64,000 nucleotides of DNA from Pictodentalium vernedei. Its lineage: Eukaryota > Mollusca > Scaphopoda > Dentaliida > Dentaliidae. Below are positions 44,745 through 55,594 of this stretch, piece after piece; within the stretch, counting starts at the first letter, position 1; each line of letters opens with the position of its first letter. The DNA lies in contig CM062290.1 in the NCBI GenBank assembly GCA_031216915.1, positions 168,597,453 to 168,661,452 of the forward strand, given 5' to 3'. The notes under the pieces are model-generated. The model did no database searches, was not told the origin of the DNA, and was given only the letters and a program-made list of their open reading frames with translations. Position numbers and translations under genes: made by a program.

Positions 44745-45632
44745 TTTGATGACATGTCAGGTTTAGTTTCGATCTGGATTGAAAGAATTTCAAGTTCAAG
44801 GTCACTGTGACCTTGACGTTTGGCACAATGACCTAAAAATATGTCGAGTTCTTCCTCTCATCATGCTCAACCTACATGCCAGGTGGGGTTTCGATCAGGA
44901 ATGCATAATTTTAATAATTAAGAGTTGAAACTAGCTCTGATCCATAAAATTTCAATTTCAAGGTCGCTGTGACCTTGATCTTTGGCATAATAATCAAAAA
45001 AATAAATAGGGTTCTTCCTTTCATCATGCTCAACCTATAGGCCAAGTTCAGTATCAATCGGGCAAGCAAAATTTCAATTAGAGAAGCCAACTCTGGTCAA
45101 TGTTTAAGGTCAAGGTAACTGTGCCCCTTGACCTTTGGCACAATGACCTCAAAATAAATAGAGTTCTTCCTCTCATCATGCATAACCCACATGCCAAGTA
45201 GGGTTTCAGTTGGCTGAGCGGAACTTTAATTACAGAGCGGAAACCAACACTGATAAAAATTGAAGTTCAAGGTCACTGTAACCTTGCCCTTTGGCACAAT
45301 AATCCAAAAATGAATAGGGTTCTTCCCCTCATCATACCTAACCCACATGCCAAGTTTGACTTCAGTAGGCCAAGAAGACCTTTGACAGAGTAGGAACCAA
45401 CACGGATAAAAATTGAAGTTCAAAGTCACTGTGACCTTGACCTTTGATATAATGATCCCAAAATAAATAGGGTTCTTCCCCTCATCATGCCTAACCCGCA
45501 TACCAGTTTGGTTTCAGTTGGCCAAGCAGAATTTTTGTTAGAGAGAGGAAATCAACTCAGTACACACACGGCTGGATGGACCGACGGCACCACGGCTATA
45601 CCCCCACGAAATTTAAATTTCATGGGGATAAT
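44745..45632 (+). repeat. 155-bp tandem array, family O, with a 3' palindromic end
   Basis: Five units share TTCAAGGTCACTGTGACCTT, TTTGGCACAATGACC, AAATAGGGTTCTTCC, CATCATGC and ACCCACATGCCAAG. The array closes with GGATGGACCGACGG and the hairpin CCCCCACGAAATTTAAATTT/CATGGGGATAA. The plan again resembles a HINE-like element; the 5' end is not fixed. ORFs running through it are artefacts of the repeat. Confidence 0.75.
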
Positions 45633-45642
45633 AAAATTAATT

Positions 45643-45790
45643 CAGGCAGCTGCTTATTTGTATTCTACTAACTTTAGAAGACTTGCACTCCAAGAATTGG
45701 TTACTTGAAACTATTATTCCAGTAAAGCTGAACTTTTTTACCAGAGTGCATGAGCTCTACTCCATTCATAGGGTTCCCACAGGTATTCTG
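45643..45790 (-). mobile_element. SINE body fragment
   Basis: GACTTGCACTCCAAGAATTG, GTTACTTGAAACTATTATTC and CAGTAAAGCTGAACTTTTTT correspond to the body of the SINE at 41847-42076. Confidence 0.55.
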
Positions 45791-46139
45791 AATACTTAAT
45801 AGACGGTTAACAATGGAAAAAAATAATGGAATTTTGATGTTACTGAAATCAGTATGAAAGGATTCAAATAACAAAAACATAAATTTTCTATTTCTAAACA
45901 GACTGTTATTCAGCTCATTTTAAGGAAGGGCCATAAGCTTTGGAAGAAGAAAAATGGAGCATCAAATATATTTGGGGGCCAAACACCTCAAATCTGTTTC
46001 TCGGGCTACATGATAATATTTTGGCGGCTGCATGCTCTCTTTATAATACATCAGCATGCATAAAAAAAAAATTAAATTTGCTCATGTCAGAATTCCCCAT
46101 GTTAATAAAATTGATAAAATACACCACTGCCCTTGTTAT

Positions 46140-46325
46140 TCTGTAGATTATGAAGCCTAAAACAAAAAAAACCAAAAAAAAAACCAAGTATACCAGTACA
46201 AACCTCTGAAAAGAAAACGAAAAAAAAAATAAGAAATAAATAAAAACAAAATGAAAACACACACCACCTGCTTGCATTTAAAAAAAAAAATGACCTGAGA
46301 AATAGATCTAATTTGTGTGGGTTTA
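46140..46325. repeat. A-rich remnant of the family Q type
   Basis: AAGCCTAAAACAAAAAAAAC at the left and TGACCTGAGAAATAGATCTA at the right recall the ends of the 1.1-kb elements at 57340 and 59659. The AT-only ORFs here are low-complexity. Confidence 0.4.
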
Positions 46326-46728
46326 ACCCTCTGCACATGGTTGTTGAAATATCAAGATTTTAACTCTCATTTTTCTCCATAATTCAACTAGGGATTTAAC
46401 TCTCTTCAATCTGATGTCAAAATATCCAAATTTCAAGTAGCCATTTTTTCCCATAATGCAACTGGGAATTTAACAAATTCAATCATTGAGCTCTGTCAAA
46501 CAAGATTGAATTGGTTAAATGTTTAGTTGCATTATGGGAAAAAATTGCATCCATAACTTTAGATTTTTTGACATCAGTGTGCAGGGGGTTAATCAATTCA
46601 ATCTTGTTTGACAAGAGCTCAAAGAGATCTGTCAAATACAAGTTATTTGATTAAATTCCTAGTTGCATTATGGGAAATATTTGCTGCTTCAGATTTTAGT
46701 ATTTTGACATCAGTGTGCAGAAGGTTAA
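46323..46728. mobile_element. TTAA-type palindromic MITE, family K, one and a half copies
   Basis: TTAACCCTCTGCACATG at 46323. TTAA and GTGTGCAGGGGGTTAA end the first copy at 46592, and a second right half follows to GTGTGCAGAAGGTTAA at 46728. The inner core TGAGCTCTGTCAAACAAGAT is that of family J. Flank words CCATAATGCAACTGGGAATT and AGTTGCATTATGGG are inverted. Confidence 0.8.
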
Positions 46729-47404
46729 TAAATATTAGCGCTGGCTTCCAAATAATGTGTTCACATGAGAAAAAAAAAATTAATTAAACAATATAATGGA
46801 AACTTGTTTCAAAACTGCAACATATAACAAAATAAATACATTCATGTTTTTGGAGCAACAATTCACTTATACCTGCATGTATGATACAGCTTAGAATACC
46901 ATATACTAATTTTTGCAGGTTATTTTATTTCAAACAGATCCTGTCCATTCACTAAGCTGATATGTAAATAAGGATTATAAAGGCTTTTGGGGAGTGCAGA
47001 TGGTCCTGTCAGGCAACCATTTATTTGCAAATAAATAAAACAAAATTGCCTTGACATTACATTAAAGGTTGTAGCACAGTAAACAGATGTAAATGCATGA
47101 AAGGAGTGAACTCCAAATTGGCAGAATGATTTAATGCAGAATGTTCAATGGCATGTAATCTAAATTGATAAATAAATACATGACTGACCTTTCTGTCTTC
47201 CTGAGGAAAGAGACACTTAAACGGTGATACATTTGGCCCTTGGAATGTTTCTGAGACAATTTGATCTTGTGAGTGGGAGATCTGGTCTCCCAGAATAAAA
47301 TATCTCAAATGTCCTATCATTCCAGAACCATCTTCCATCTTTCATTGAAATTATAGGCTCCATGCAAAACATATGACATATGCCAAAGCATCAAGTGTAG
47401 TCTT
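46729..47404. other. No recognised feature
   Basis: A 93-codon minus-strand ORF (47057-47338) shows no domain. Several AATAAA-like motifs. May be single-copy DNA. Confidence 0.3.
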
Positions 47405-47659
47405 TTAACCCTTTACCTAACGTAACGGCCAAAACCGACCAGCACTATTCTAAAAAATCACCAATTAATTTTCATTATTTTTTCATTTTTTGTCTCTAAA
47501 ACATAGGTTAGAACCCTCATTGGAAGGAGCTCATCGAGATCGTTCCAATGAGGGGTCAAAACCTATGTTTTTGGTTTTTGAGACAAAAAATGAAAATAAT
47601 AGTTATTCAAGATTTTTTTTGCAAGTGTCGTCTGCTTTTCATGTTAGGTAAAGGGTTAA
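47405..47659. mobile_element. TTAA-flanked palindromic MITE, family A
   Basis: TTAACCCTTTACCTAACG to TTAGGTAAAGGGTTAA. The core reads GGAAGGAGCTCATCGAGATC, so the two arms have diverged independently. It abuts the next array element with two bases between them. Confidence 0.86.
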
Positions 47660-47661
47660 AA

Positions 47662-50370
47662 AACAAGAGGCCCCAGGGGGCCTGAGGGCACTCACCTGAC
47701 ATGGTAGCCTAAATAGCAACCCAGAGAATTGATTTCCACAAGTTGCTTCTGCTCCTCCTAAGAAAAGCTGAAACCAAATATCCAAATATTCTGACCAGTG
47801 GATCTAAAAAAAGATTTTTAAAGAATATTCCTCATACTGAACTAAGTCATAATTCGGGCTCCCACAGGAAGCCCATATATGAACCCAGGGACTTGGCTTT
47901 AACAAACCTGAATCTCACACCCCTAAGGATTCTGCACACCAAATATCAAAATATTCCGACTGCTGGATCTGAAGAAGAAGATTTTTAAAGAAAATTCCTC
48001 ATTTTGAACCAAGTTACAATTCGAGCTCCCACAATCAGCCCAAATATGGACCTAGGGACATGGCTTGAACAAACTTGAATCTTACCCCCCTAAGGATGCT
48101 GCATAAAAAATATCAAAAGCATTCATCTGCTGGATCTGAAGATTTTTAAATAAAATTCCTCATTTTGAACTAAGTTGTCATTCAGGCTCCCATAGTGAGC
48201 CTAAATATGAACCAAGGGACTTGGCTTGAACAAACTTGAATCTCAGCCCCCTAAGGTTGCTCCATGCCAAATATCAAAACATTCCAACTGCTGAATCTGA
48301 AGAAGAAGATTTTTAAAGAAAAATTCCTCATATTGACTAAGTTATAATTTGGGCTCCCACAGGGAGCCCAAATATGGACCCATGGACTTGGCTTTAACAC
48401 ACTTGAATCCCCCCTCCCCCCCAAGGATGCTACTCACCACATATCAAACCATTCCGACTGCTGGATCTGAAGAAGAAGATTTTTTAAGAAAATTCCTCAT
48501 TTCGAACAAAGTTACAATTCAAGCTCCCACATTGAGCCCAAATATGGACCTAGGGACATGGCTTGAACAAACTTGAATCTCACCCCCCTAAGGATGCTGC
48601 ATACCAAATATCACAAGATTCTGCCTGCTGGATCTTGAGAAGAAGATTTTCAAAGAAATTTGCCTGAAATGCACTAAGTTCGAATTTGGGCTTCTATAGT
48701 GAGCCCAAATATGAATCCAGGCGGCCGATTTGAACAAACTGGAATCAGATCCACTCCACAATGTTGCATACCAAATATCAAAAGATTCTGCCTGCAGGAT
48801 CTGGAGAAGATTTTTGAAGAAATTTGCCTGAAATGCACTAAGTTCAAATTTTGGCTCCTACACTGAGCCCAAATATAAACCCGAGGGGCCGATTTGAACA
48901 AACTTGAATCAGATCCACCCCACAATGTTGCATACCCAATATCAAAAGATTCTGCCTGCTGGATCTTGAGAAGAAGATTTTCAAAGAAATTTGCCTGAAA
49001 TGCACTAAGTTCAAATTTGGGCTCCTATACAGAGCCCAAATATAAACCCAAGGGGCCGATTTGAACAAACTTGAATCAGATCCACCCCACAATGTTGCAT
49101 ACCAAATATCAAAAGATTCTGCCTGCTGGATCTGGAGAAGAAGATTTTCAAAGAAATTTGCCTGAAATGCAGTAAGTTCAAATTTGGGCTCCTATACTGA
49201 GCCCAAATATAAACCCAGGGGGCCGATTTGAACAAACTTGAATCAGATCCACCCCACAATGTTGCATACCAAATATCAAAAGATTCTGCCTGCTGGATCT
49301 GGAGAAGAAGATTTTTTAAGAAATTTGCCTGAAATGCACTAAGTTCGAATTTGGGCTCCTATACAGAGCCCAAATATAAACCCAAGGGGCCGATTTGAAC
49401 AAACTTGAATCAGATCCACCCCACAATGTTGCATACCAAATATCAAAAGATTCTGCCTGCTGGATCTGGAGAAGAAGATTTTCAAAGAAATTTGCCTGAA
49501 ATGCAGTAAGTTCAAATTTGGGCTCCTATACTGAGCCCAAATATGAACCCAGGGGGCCGATTTGAACAAACCTGAATCAGATCCACCCTCCAATGTTGCA
49601 TACCAAATATCAAAAGATTCTGCCTGCTGGATCTGGAGAAGAAGATTTTTTAATGTTTTTCCCATTGCCTACAGTGTTAAAAAGTGCTGACTCAGCACTT
49701 TTTCAATGTCCCGAAACTGTACCCTATGATAAAACCGATGGCAATTTTTTTTTACCAATTCTTTCTGTTGGTCCTAAGGAAGCTTCACACCAAATAAAAA
49801 TTCTCGGTGCCGTGCAGTTTTGGAGATATGGGCGTTTTAATTTTTTTCTATTTTTAGCTCCTGCGGTTCCCATGGGGCTACGGGAAAAAAAAAATCAGCA
49901 TAAATTAGTTACTTATGACCCAATAAGCCCTCACATAAAATTTGGTTCAAATCAGCCTCTCGGTTTGGAAAATAGAAATTTTGGGCGGGGCCAAAAATTT
50001 TGCCCCTCCCATAACGACGCCAAGTATAGCCCCACAAACTTCTCTTGAACAAATCTGAGTCTACACCTCAAAAGGAAGCTGCACACCAAATATCAAGTCT
50101 CTGCTACTGCTGGTTCATGAGAAGAAGATTTTTTAAGATTTCAGCACACTTTTTGGGTGTGGCCCTACCCACGGGCGGGGCAACTTGATTTGAACAAAAT
50201 CAAATTGCGATGTCATAACAAACTATTATCTCAAATATCAATTAAATTGGTTCAGCGGTTTGGGAGGAGAAGACGCAAACACCATGTTCACGGACGACGG
50301 ACGACGGACGCAGGACGACGGACGGTGAGTGATCACTATAGCTCTCCTGACTGAAAGTCAGGTGAGCTAA
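47662..50370 (+). mobile_element. Tandem-array element, family F, divergent subfamily
   Basis: Starts AACAAGAGGCCCCAGGGGGC with subterminal CACTCACCTGACATGG. It ends with the hairpin CTCTCCTGACTGAAAGTCAG/GTGAGCTAA, inverse of that motif. About twelve units: older ones to about 48640, then six almost identical 167-bp units (48640-49640). The 3' domain follows with GTGCTGACTCAGCAC, GGTTCAAATCAGCC-like words and a GACGGACG run. ORFs on the minus strand across the young units are repeat artefacts. Confidence 0.85.
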
Positions 50371-50622
50371 AAACAAAACAAAAACAATGAAGTCCCCATT
50401 ACACCCATGGCAAAGTGTCTTCATTTGCGCGCATGGATACATTACCCAATTGTTGATTGCATAATTCACTTGTGAAGTTATCGTTTATAATCAAACCTGG
50501 AAATCCCAGTAAATCACATTTTGGAAAGTAATAAAGAGATTATAATGCTCACTTTAAAATTTATCCCAGTTGATGAGAATCAGCTTTCATTCTCACCAAA
50601 TCCAGCTCCAAAATTCAGTTCT
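50371..50622. other. No recognised feature
   Basis: Spacer between the array element and the split family M element. Confidence 0.3.
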
Positions 50623-51630
50623 TGACTGGAAGAGTGCTGGAAGCCCATATTTGGGCTTCATTTTGAAGTGCAGGTACCACAGCTTGATGGCTCATATTTA
50701 GTGTACGTGCTTTGTATTTTATCACACACCTATTAATGTAAAATACAGGGTTTCCACTATTCTGCCTGTATGATAAACATTAGTTGTATCGCACATGTGG
50801 TGATACAAAACGCATTCGATTTCGTTTCCTATGCAAACAGAGAGGGAATGCATCTAAATAAATCATTTCATCATTGGTCGAATGCACTGGAGTCGAGAGC
50901 ACTTGGAAATTCCAAGTTCCTCATTTATATTTCTTTACCCTGGGTATTTAAACAATGGGATTTGAGTCCAAAATTTACAAAATATAAATAACATTCTGAC
51001 TGCTTGTTTCTTGACAAATACATTCCACAACTGGTCATATAATGATGGAGTGTGCTAAACTTATTACCTATTTAAAAACGTTTTATTGTGTTATTCCCTG
51101 CAGTTTTGTCAATATTTGAAGTCCGATCATCGTCACCGTGACAACGATCGCTGCCAATTGAATGCTGTAAAAATTAAAAACAAATTAGGGTTGGTACCCC
51201 ACCCATTAACAGTGATGTCTATTTGGCAACGAAGGAAATGCAGCAATTATCAACTTAGAAAGTGGTTTTAGTTCAATTTTTGTGTAGACTGGTTGTCACA
51301 TGGGAGGTTTGTGATAAATACAGAACCGCACATACATTTGAATGGGTTAAGAATTATTGCGCTTGATTGCTTTGGCCCAGGATATAACCCAAGGCTTTGG
51401 CTCTCATGATATCCTGGGCCAAAGCAATCTTGTGCAATAATTCTTAACCCATTCAAATGTATGTGCAGTTCTGTATATATCTCTGATGTGATATTATTTA
51501 GCCTGTAAGGGTTTGCCTTGTTACAACTTATGGGAGAGTGCCCATAGGCACTCTCTCATAATCTGTAATAATGCAAAGACATGTGTAAATGATTTGGTGG
51601 CCAAAAATAATTTAGCACTATACCAGTTAA
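50623..51630. mobile_element. Family M MITE split by about 750 bases
   Basis: Left arm 50623-50740 (GACTGGAAGAGTGCTGGAAG, CCCATATTTGGGCTTCATTT) and right arm 51503-51630 (TTGCCTTGTTACAACTTATG, GGCACTCTCTCATAA, TTTAGCACTATACCAGTTAA) correspond to the single element at 34311. The sequence between them includes the foldback at 51318-51478. Confidence 0.65.
51318..51478. mobile_element. Long foldback element
   Basis: CAGAACCGCACATACATTTG, AATGGGTTAAGAATTATTGC and GCTTTGGCCCAGGATAT are repeated in inverse on the other side of a spacer of about 23 bases (51385-51408). The arms are about 65 bp with few mismatches. Ends CAGAAC/GTTCTG are flanked by TA at the left (ATA|CAGAAC) and TA at the right (GTTCTG|TA), consistent with a TA-type MITE. 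Confidence 0.75.
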
Positions 51631-52143
51631 ATAATTTAGAATTTGAGAGTACCTATGTACCCTTGTGAGTGAAACCAGTAAATATTCTGTAGTAAAAAAA
51701 CAACAAACCTCCTATTTATATTTTTACTTGAGTTTAACCCAAGTTCTAATTTTGTTGAATTTCTTGTCTAACATGTGCAGGTGGAAGACATGCTTCAACA
51801 TTTGGTGGCCTTGCTTATAGGAGTTGAGTACCTTAGCAGAGGTTTGAAGTCTTCTCTGCCTGCATGGGCAGCCAAGATTTCAGTAGATATCATTGCAAAG
51901 TCTAAGTGTAACATTATGAAGCAGCAAATGAAAGTGTCGATGACAATGTAGCTAAACTTGAATGCGTATAGTGTTTTATAAAAAGGATAATGTTCAATGT
52001 TTATGAAAGGATTATGAAATAAGACAAGAATGTATTCTTTTAGAACACTGTTGCTGTGGTCTGCTCTGCGACAATGTGTGTATTCCTGTCAAAATGACCA
52101 ACATGTGTTGCATTTGGGAGTTTAGTCAACTTTAGTGTGTTAC

Positions 52144-52395
52144 TTAACCCTTAAGCCCCCATATAGCCCCAAACCGCCACTGTTATATTGCATTGAAGCA
52201 GGTGCTCCCTTTTGTAATCTTTTTTATTACTCTTGTGTGTAGACTGAATTTTCCCTGGCAGTGGTTCTACATCACTGCTGGCTGCCTGTACAGGCAGCCA
52301 GCAGTGATGTAGAACCACTGCCAAGTCATCAATATCTATGTAAGCAGAAAAAGGCCATAAATATTTTAAAATTAATCTGAGGACTTAAGGGTTAA
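52144..52395. mobile_element. TTAA-type MITE with a perfect 68-bp palindrome
   Basis: TTAACCCTTAAG at the left and CTTAAGGGTTAA at the right. The centre, 52256-52323, is a perfect palindrome without spacer: two arms of 34 bases meeting at GCCTGT|ACAGGC. Non-coding. Confidence 0.85.
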
Positions 52396-52582
52396 TCATC
52401 AAAGCAGAACGCTTATACCCCAACCAATTGTTCAAATCATCGATGATCGACATTCAACAATTTTATCTAATGGGGCTTTCCTCTTATTTTCTCATCAATA
52501 TTCATGGGAGAAGGAAACTTAGGAAGAGCATAACTGTTTTTCAATACAATCTGTAAACATTCATGATTACGGGCAAAGGATA

Positions 52583-54160
52583 CTACTCAAAGTTTGCTAA
52601 GCACCAAATATTTGACACATCATTGTGAAATTTGCTTGTGACATATTGGCGATATTTTTGGTGGATATGATTGAGGAATGTATTGAGATGGTTCCCAGTG
52701 TTTACATTAGCTCTCTTGACAGGCAGACTTTTCGTGACAATCATGGAAAGCATGTAGCCCTTGATTTTCATGATGTTTTTGTGTACTGTCTACATGTACA
52801 TGACATGTGTAGGGTATTCAATCCTCATTTCAACACAAACCCTTGAGATTTAATGATTGAATATGGCAGATGCAAATGTAAGAAGACATTTGTCTGAAGC
52901 AGAAATGTGGCGGGATGTAGGGATGGTGGAGCAAGGGGCTACCCATAGTCAGGTTGGTGAAGCCCTTGGTGTGCACCAAACGGTGATCACCAGAGCCTGG
53001 GCAAGATTTCAACAGTATGGCGCACCAGTAAGACGGCATGGTGGTGGCAAAGACAGAGCAACATCTGCAGCTGAAGACCGGTTTTTGATCATTCAGGCCC
53101 GTAGGAACCGCTTTGCACAGCAACCCAGCTTCGCAGTGACCTTCAGAATGCATCCTGGGTAAATGTTTCGATGCAGACTATCCGGGCAAGGTTGCATGAA
53201 GGTGGTCACCGATCGAGAAGAGCATGTATTTGCATTCCATTGTCCCAGAACCACCGCCAAGCACGATATGAATGAGTCATGGACCATGTTGGATGGACCA
53301 GAGAAGATTGGCGACCTGTCCTTTTTACAGATGAGTCAAGGTCCTGCCTAGACCACACAGATAGGTGTTCGAGGGTATGGAGAAGACCAGGAGAGTGATT
53401 CCATGCAGCCAACATTGCTGAGAATGACCGCTATGGTGGAGGGTCAATCGTGGTCTGGGGCGGCATCAGGAGGGATGGATGTAAAGAGCTCTGTGTCCTT
53501 GAATGTGGTACATTGACTGCACAGCGGTATATTGATGAGATCCTGGATGCCCATGTCAGATTGTATGCAGGTACAGTGGGTGATAGATTCATTCTGATGG
53601 ACGATAATGCCCATCCTCATGTTGCCCATACTGTCGGGGAGTACCAACAGAGGGAGGGGATTGAGCGTATGGACTGGCCAGCAAGATACCCTGACCTCAA
53701 TCCAATTGAACATGTCTGGAATGAGTTGCAGCTTGCAGAATTTCAGTCCTACCAGTCCAGCCAAGAAGTGTCCAGGAGCTTGGTGCCATGCTGGTCCAAG
53801 AATGGAACAACATCCCACAAACCACCACCAGGAACCTGATTGGGAGCATGAGAAGGCGTCGTCAAGCTGTAATTAACAGTAAAGGGTCTCATACTCGATA
53901 TTGAACCCATACCAGTTCGCTCAGTCAACTTTTCGGCAAATTTGAAAAATTTCCTCTTTTACCAATACTATCCATTTTCCATGGTTACCGTATTCAAAAG
54001 CTAAAAAATAATGTCAAACACAAATAAAATCTTAACTTCTGTACTTAATTCATTAAAGATATAATTAAATAAAAAATATATACACTTTTCATTACAATAT
54101 TTCAACTAAAACGTAAAATAGGTAGTTGGATATACTTGGTGCTTAGCAAACTTTGAGTAG
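52583..54160 (+). mobile_element. Tc1-type DNA transposon, complete ends, dead transposase
   Basis: Inverted ends CTACTCAAAGTTTGCTAAGC and GCTTAGCAAACTTTGAGTAG, extending to about 28 bases, with TA at both sides (52581-52582 and 54161-54162). 1578 bp, a normal Tc1 size. The single gene runs left to right. Inserted in a family E element. Confidence 0.9.
52863..53904 (+). pseudogene. Tc1-family transposase, frameshifted and with two stops
   Basis: From ATG at 52863 (MADANVRRHLSEAEMWR) an N-terminal helix-turn-helix of the paired-like type is readable (GATHSQVGEALGVHQTVITR). The catalytic domain follows in pieces: EDWRPVLFTDESR (first Asp), FILMDDNAHPH (second Asp) and RYPDLNPIEHVWNEL (Glu), the DDE arrangement of Tc1 with about 34 residues between the last two. 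The C-terminus ends RRRRQAVINSKGS with TGA at 53902-53904. Breaks: a frameshift near 53140-53150, TGA at 53273-53275 (expected Trp), TGA at 53396-53398 (a CGA Arg to TGA change would explain it), and a frameshift near 53750-53770. About 340 residues if intact, the usual Tc1 length. It would have cut and pasted its own element at TA sites; it is inactive now. Confidence 0.92.
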
Positions 54161-54607
54161 TATATATTCGAAAATATTTGAATTTCCGATTTTGAATCAA
54201 ATGTTGACTTTGAATCGAATTTCAAATTTTCACATCCTACCAATTTACAAAGAAATCCCTGCATAACTGCAACCTGTAGACTGTACAAAAGGAATCTAGG
54301 TAACATACCCATGGCCATCACAGATGACTGGACCTGACCAAAATAGGATGTTCTCATCTAAACATTATACAGAGTCATTCTACCAATTTACAATGAAATT
54401 CCTTCATAAATACGATCTGTAGACTGTGTTAAAGGTTTTTTGGTTCTGGGCCCACAAAGCTGTCACGGTTGACTGATCAGGATCAAAAGGGGACATTCTC
54501 ATCTAGACATGGCCTCGAACCTCCAATTGAAATTTTGTGATGATTGGACAAGAACTACAGGGTGTAGCCTGTGCTGAAGAAAACGTGAACAGACTCACAG
54601 ACTAGAG

Positions 54608-55160
54608 AATCATTTGCAAGCATCATTTCCGACAATCAATTCAGATTCTGGCATAAGTTTCAAGCTCAAAAGTGAAATCTTAACAAGTTTAATGAAAGCC
54701 TTCTCATTGAATTAACAGGAAGACAACCCGGAAATGTGTGGGTGCATTGTTTCCCATTCGGTTAACTTATATTTGTTATTTTTGTTTTAAACACCAAAAA
54801 TTGTGAAACAAGGTACCTTTGGGCATTCAGAAACCTAATTGTTTGGCAAATTTCACAAACAAATTCATATATGTAGTATTATACAGTATTGAGGGTTGGC
54901 TAATACTCTTGAATTGCACAACACGTACACATTTTTTTGTCACTACATTGGAAATAACCAGTCCCTTTCTTCTTCTTGTCAACCATTTTGAATTAATATC
55001 CTGTTGTTCGATACATTTTCAGCCAAAGATTCTGAATATTTTTAAACTCTAAAATTTTCATATTTTGAAATTGGTATAGTAAGTTGGTAGTGGCATAATG
55101 GTAGCACATGATATATATAGTATACCACCCAGTTCGACAGATACAGAGAGAAGAAAAAAT
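54608..55160. other. No recognised feature
   Basis: AT-rich, short ORFs only. Confidence 0.3.
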
Positions 55161-55164
55161 TCAC

Positions 55165-55345
55165 AGAATCATTTCTTGAATAATTCATCATGCAATTGAA
55201 TCACTTAATTCTATATACTGCACTACATGGAAATCGGCGAGAACATCTCTTTTTCAAATTTGAAAAAGAGATGTTCTCACCAATTTCCTTGTTGTGCAGT
55301 ATGGAGAATTAAGTGATGCAAATACGTGATGAATAATTGAAAAAA
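55165..55345. mobile_element. Long foldback
   Basis: GAGAACATCTCTTTTTCAAA meets its inverse without spacer at about 55262. The arms run outward through CTGCAC, TTAATTCTNNATACTGC and TGAATAATTCATCATGCA-like words for about 85 bases each with a few mismatches. No certain ends. Confidence 0.7.
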
Positions 55346-55420
55346 TGAGTATTCTGTGTGTTCTGTACTGGCCTAGTATATCCGTGGTTAATGAGCATTC
55401 CCTTTTAGAGTCTATTGGTG

Positions 55421-55512
55421 GACGAGTGGTGTGAGTGGTTCAGTATAGTTTCACTATGCGGTTGGTGCTGAAGGAAACTCTCTTGGTGTGGGTTTGAACC
55501 CCTGCTATGCCA
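55421..55512 (+). tRNA. tRNA-like sequence, probably a SINE head or tRNA pseudogene
   Basis: GTGTGAGTGGTTCAGTATAG resembles a type-2 tRNA D-arm/A box, and GTGTGGGTTTGAACCCCTGC resembles the T-arm/B box, about 60 bases apart as in Leu/Ser tRNAs with a long variable arm. Acceptor arms pair poorly. I would not call a functional tRNA. Confidence 0.35.
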
Positions 55513-55594
55513 TTGTAAATTTCTTGAATACCTGGAAAGATTCATTTTTGCACAAAAAAAAAACGCATAGCTTATTACCATATGCGGAAATAAG

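Larger units (their letters stand above)
51931..54607 (+). mobile_element. Tandem-array element, family E, copy 3, interrupted
   Basis: The leader (GAAAGTGTCGATGACAATGT, AAAGGATTATGAAATAAGAC) stands at 51931-52030. About two 140-bp units and the trailer (GAACTACAGGGTGTAGCCTG, GTGAACAGACTCACAGACTA) stand at 54236-54607. The 2.2 kb between contain a TTAA MITE and a whole Tc1-type element. The 3' hairpin is missing. Confidence 0.68.

Noticed and set aside
46041..46338. Hydrophobic 78-codon ORFs resembling a membrane protein
   Set aside because: Phe/Leu-rich translation of A/T-rich low-complexity DNA within a repeat remnant.
48674..49665. Series of minus-strand ORFs with almost the same protein sequence
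   Set aside because: They are one frame seen in successive 167-bp repeat units. Unit length is not a multiple of three, so no continuous repeat protein results.
53163..53351. Separate small gene inside the Tc1 element
   Set aside because: The neighbouring frame continues the transposase across the frameshift; this ORF is the shifted reading.
55421..55512. Functional tRNA gene
   Set aside because: Boxes are plausible but acceptor and anticodon arms do not pair well; kept only as a tRNA-like sequence.
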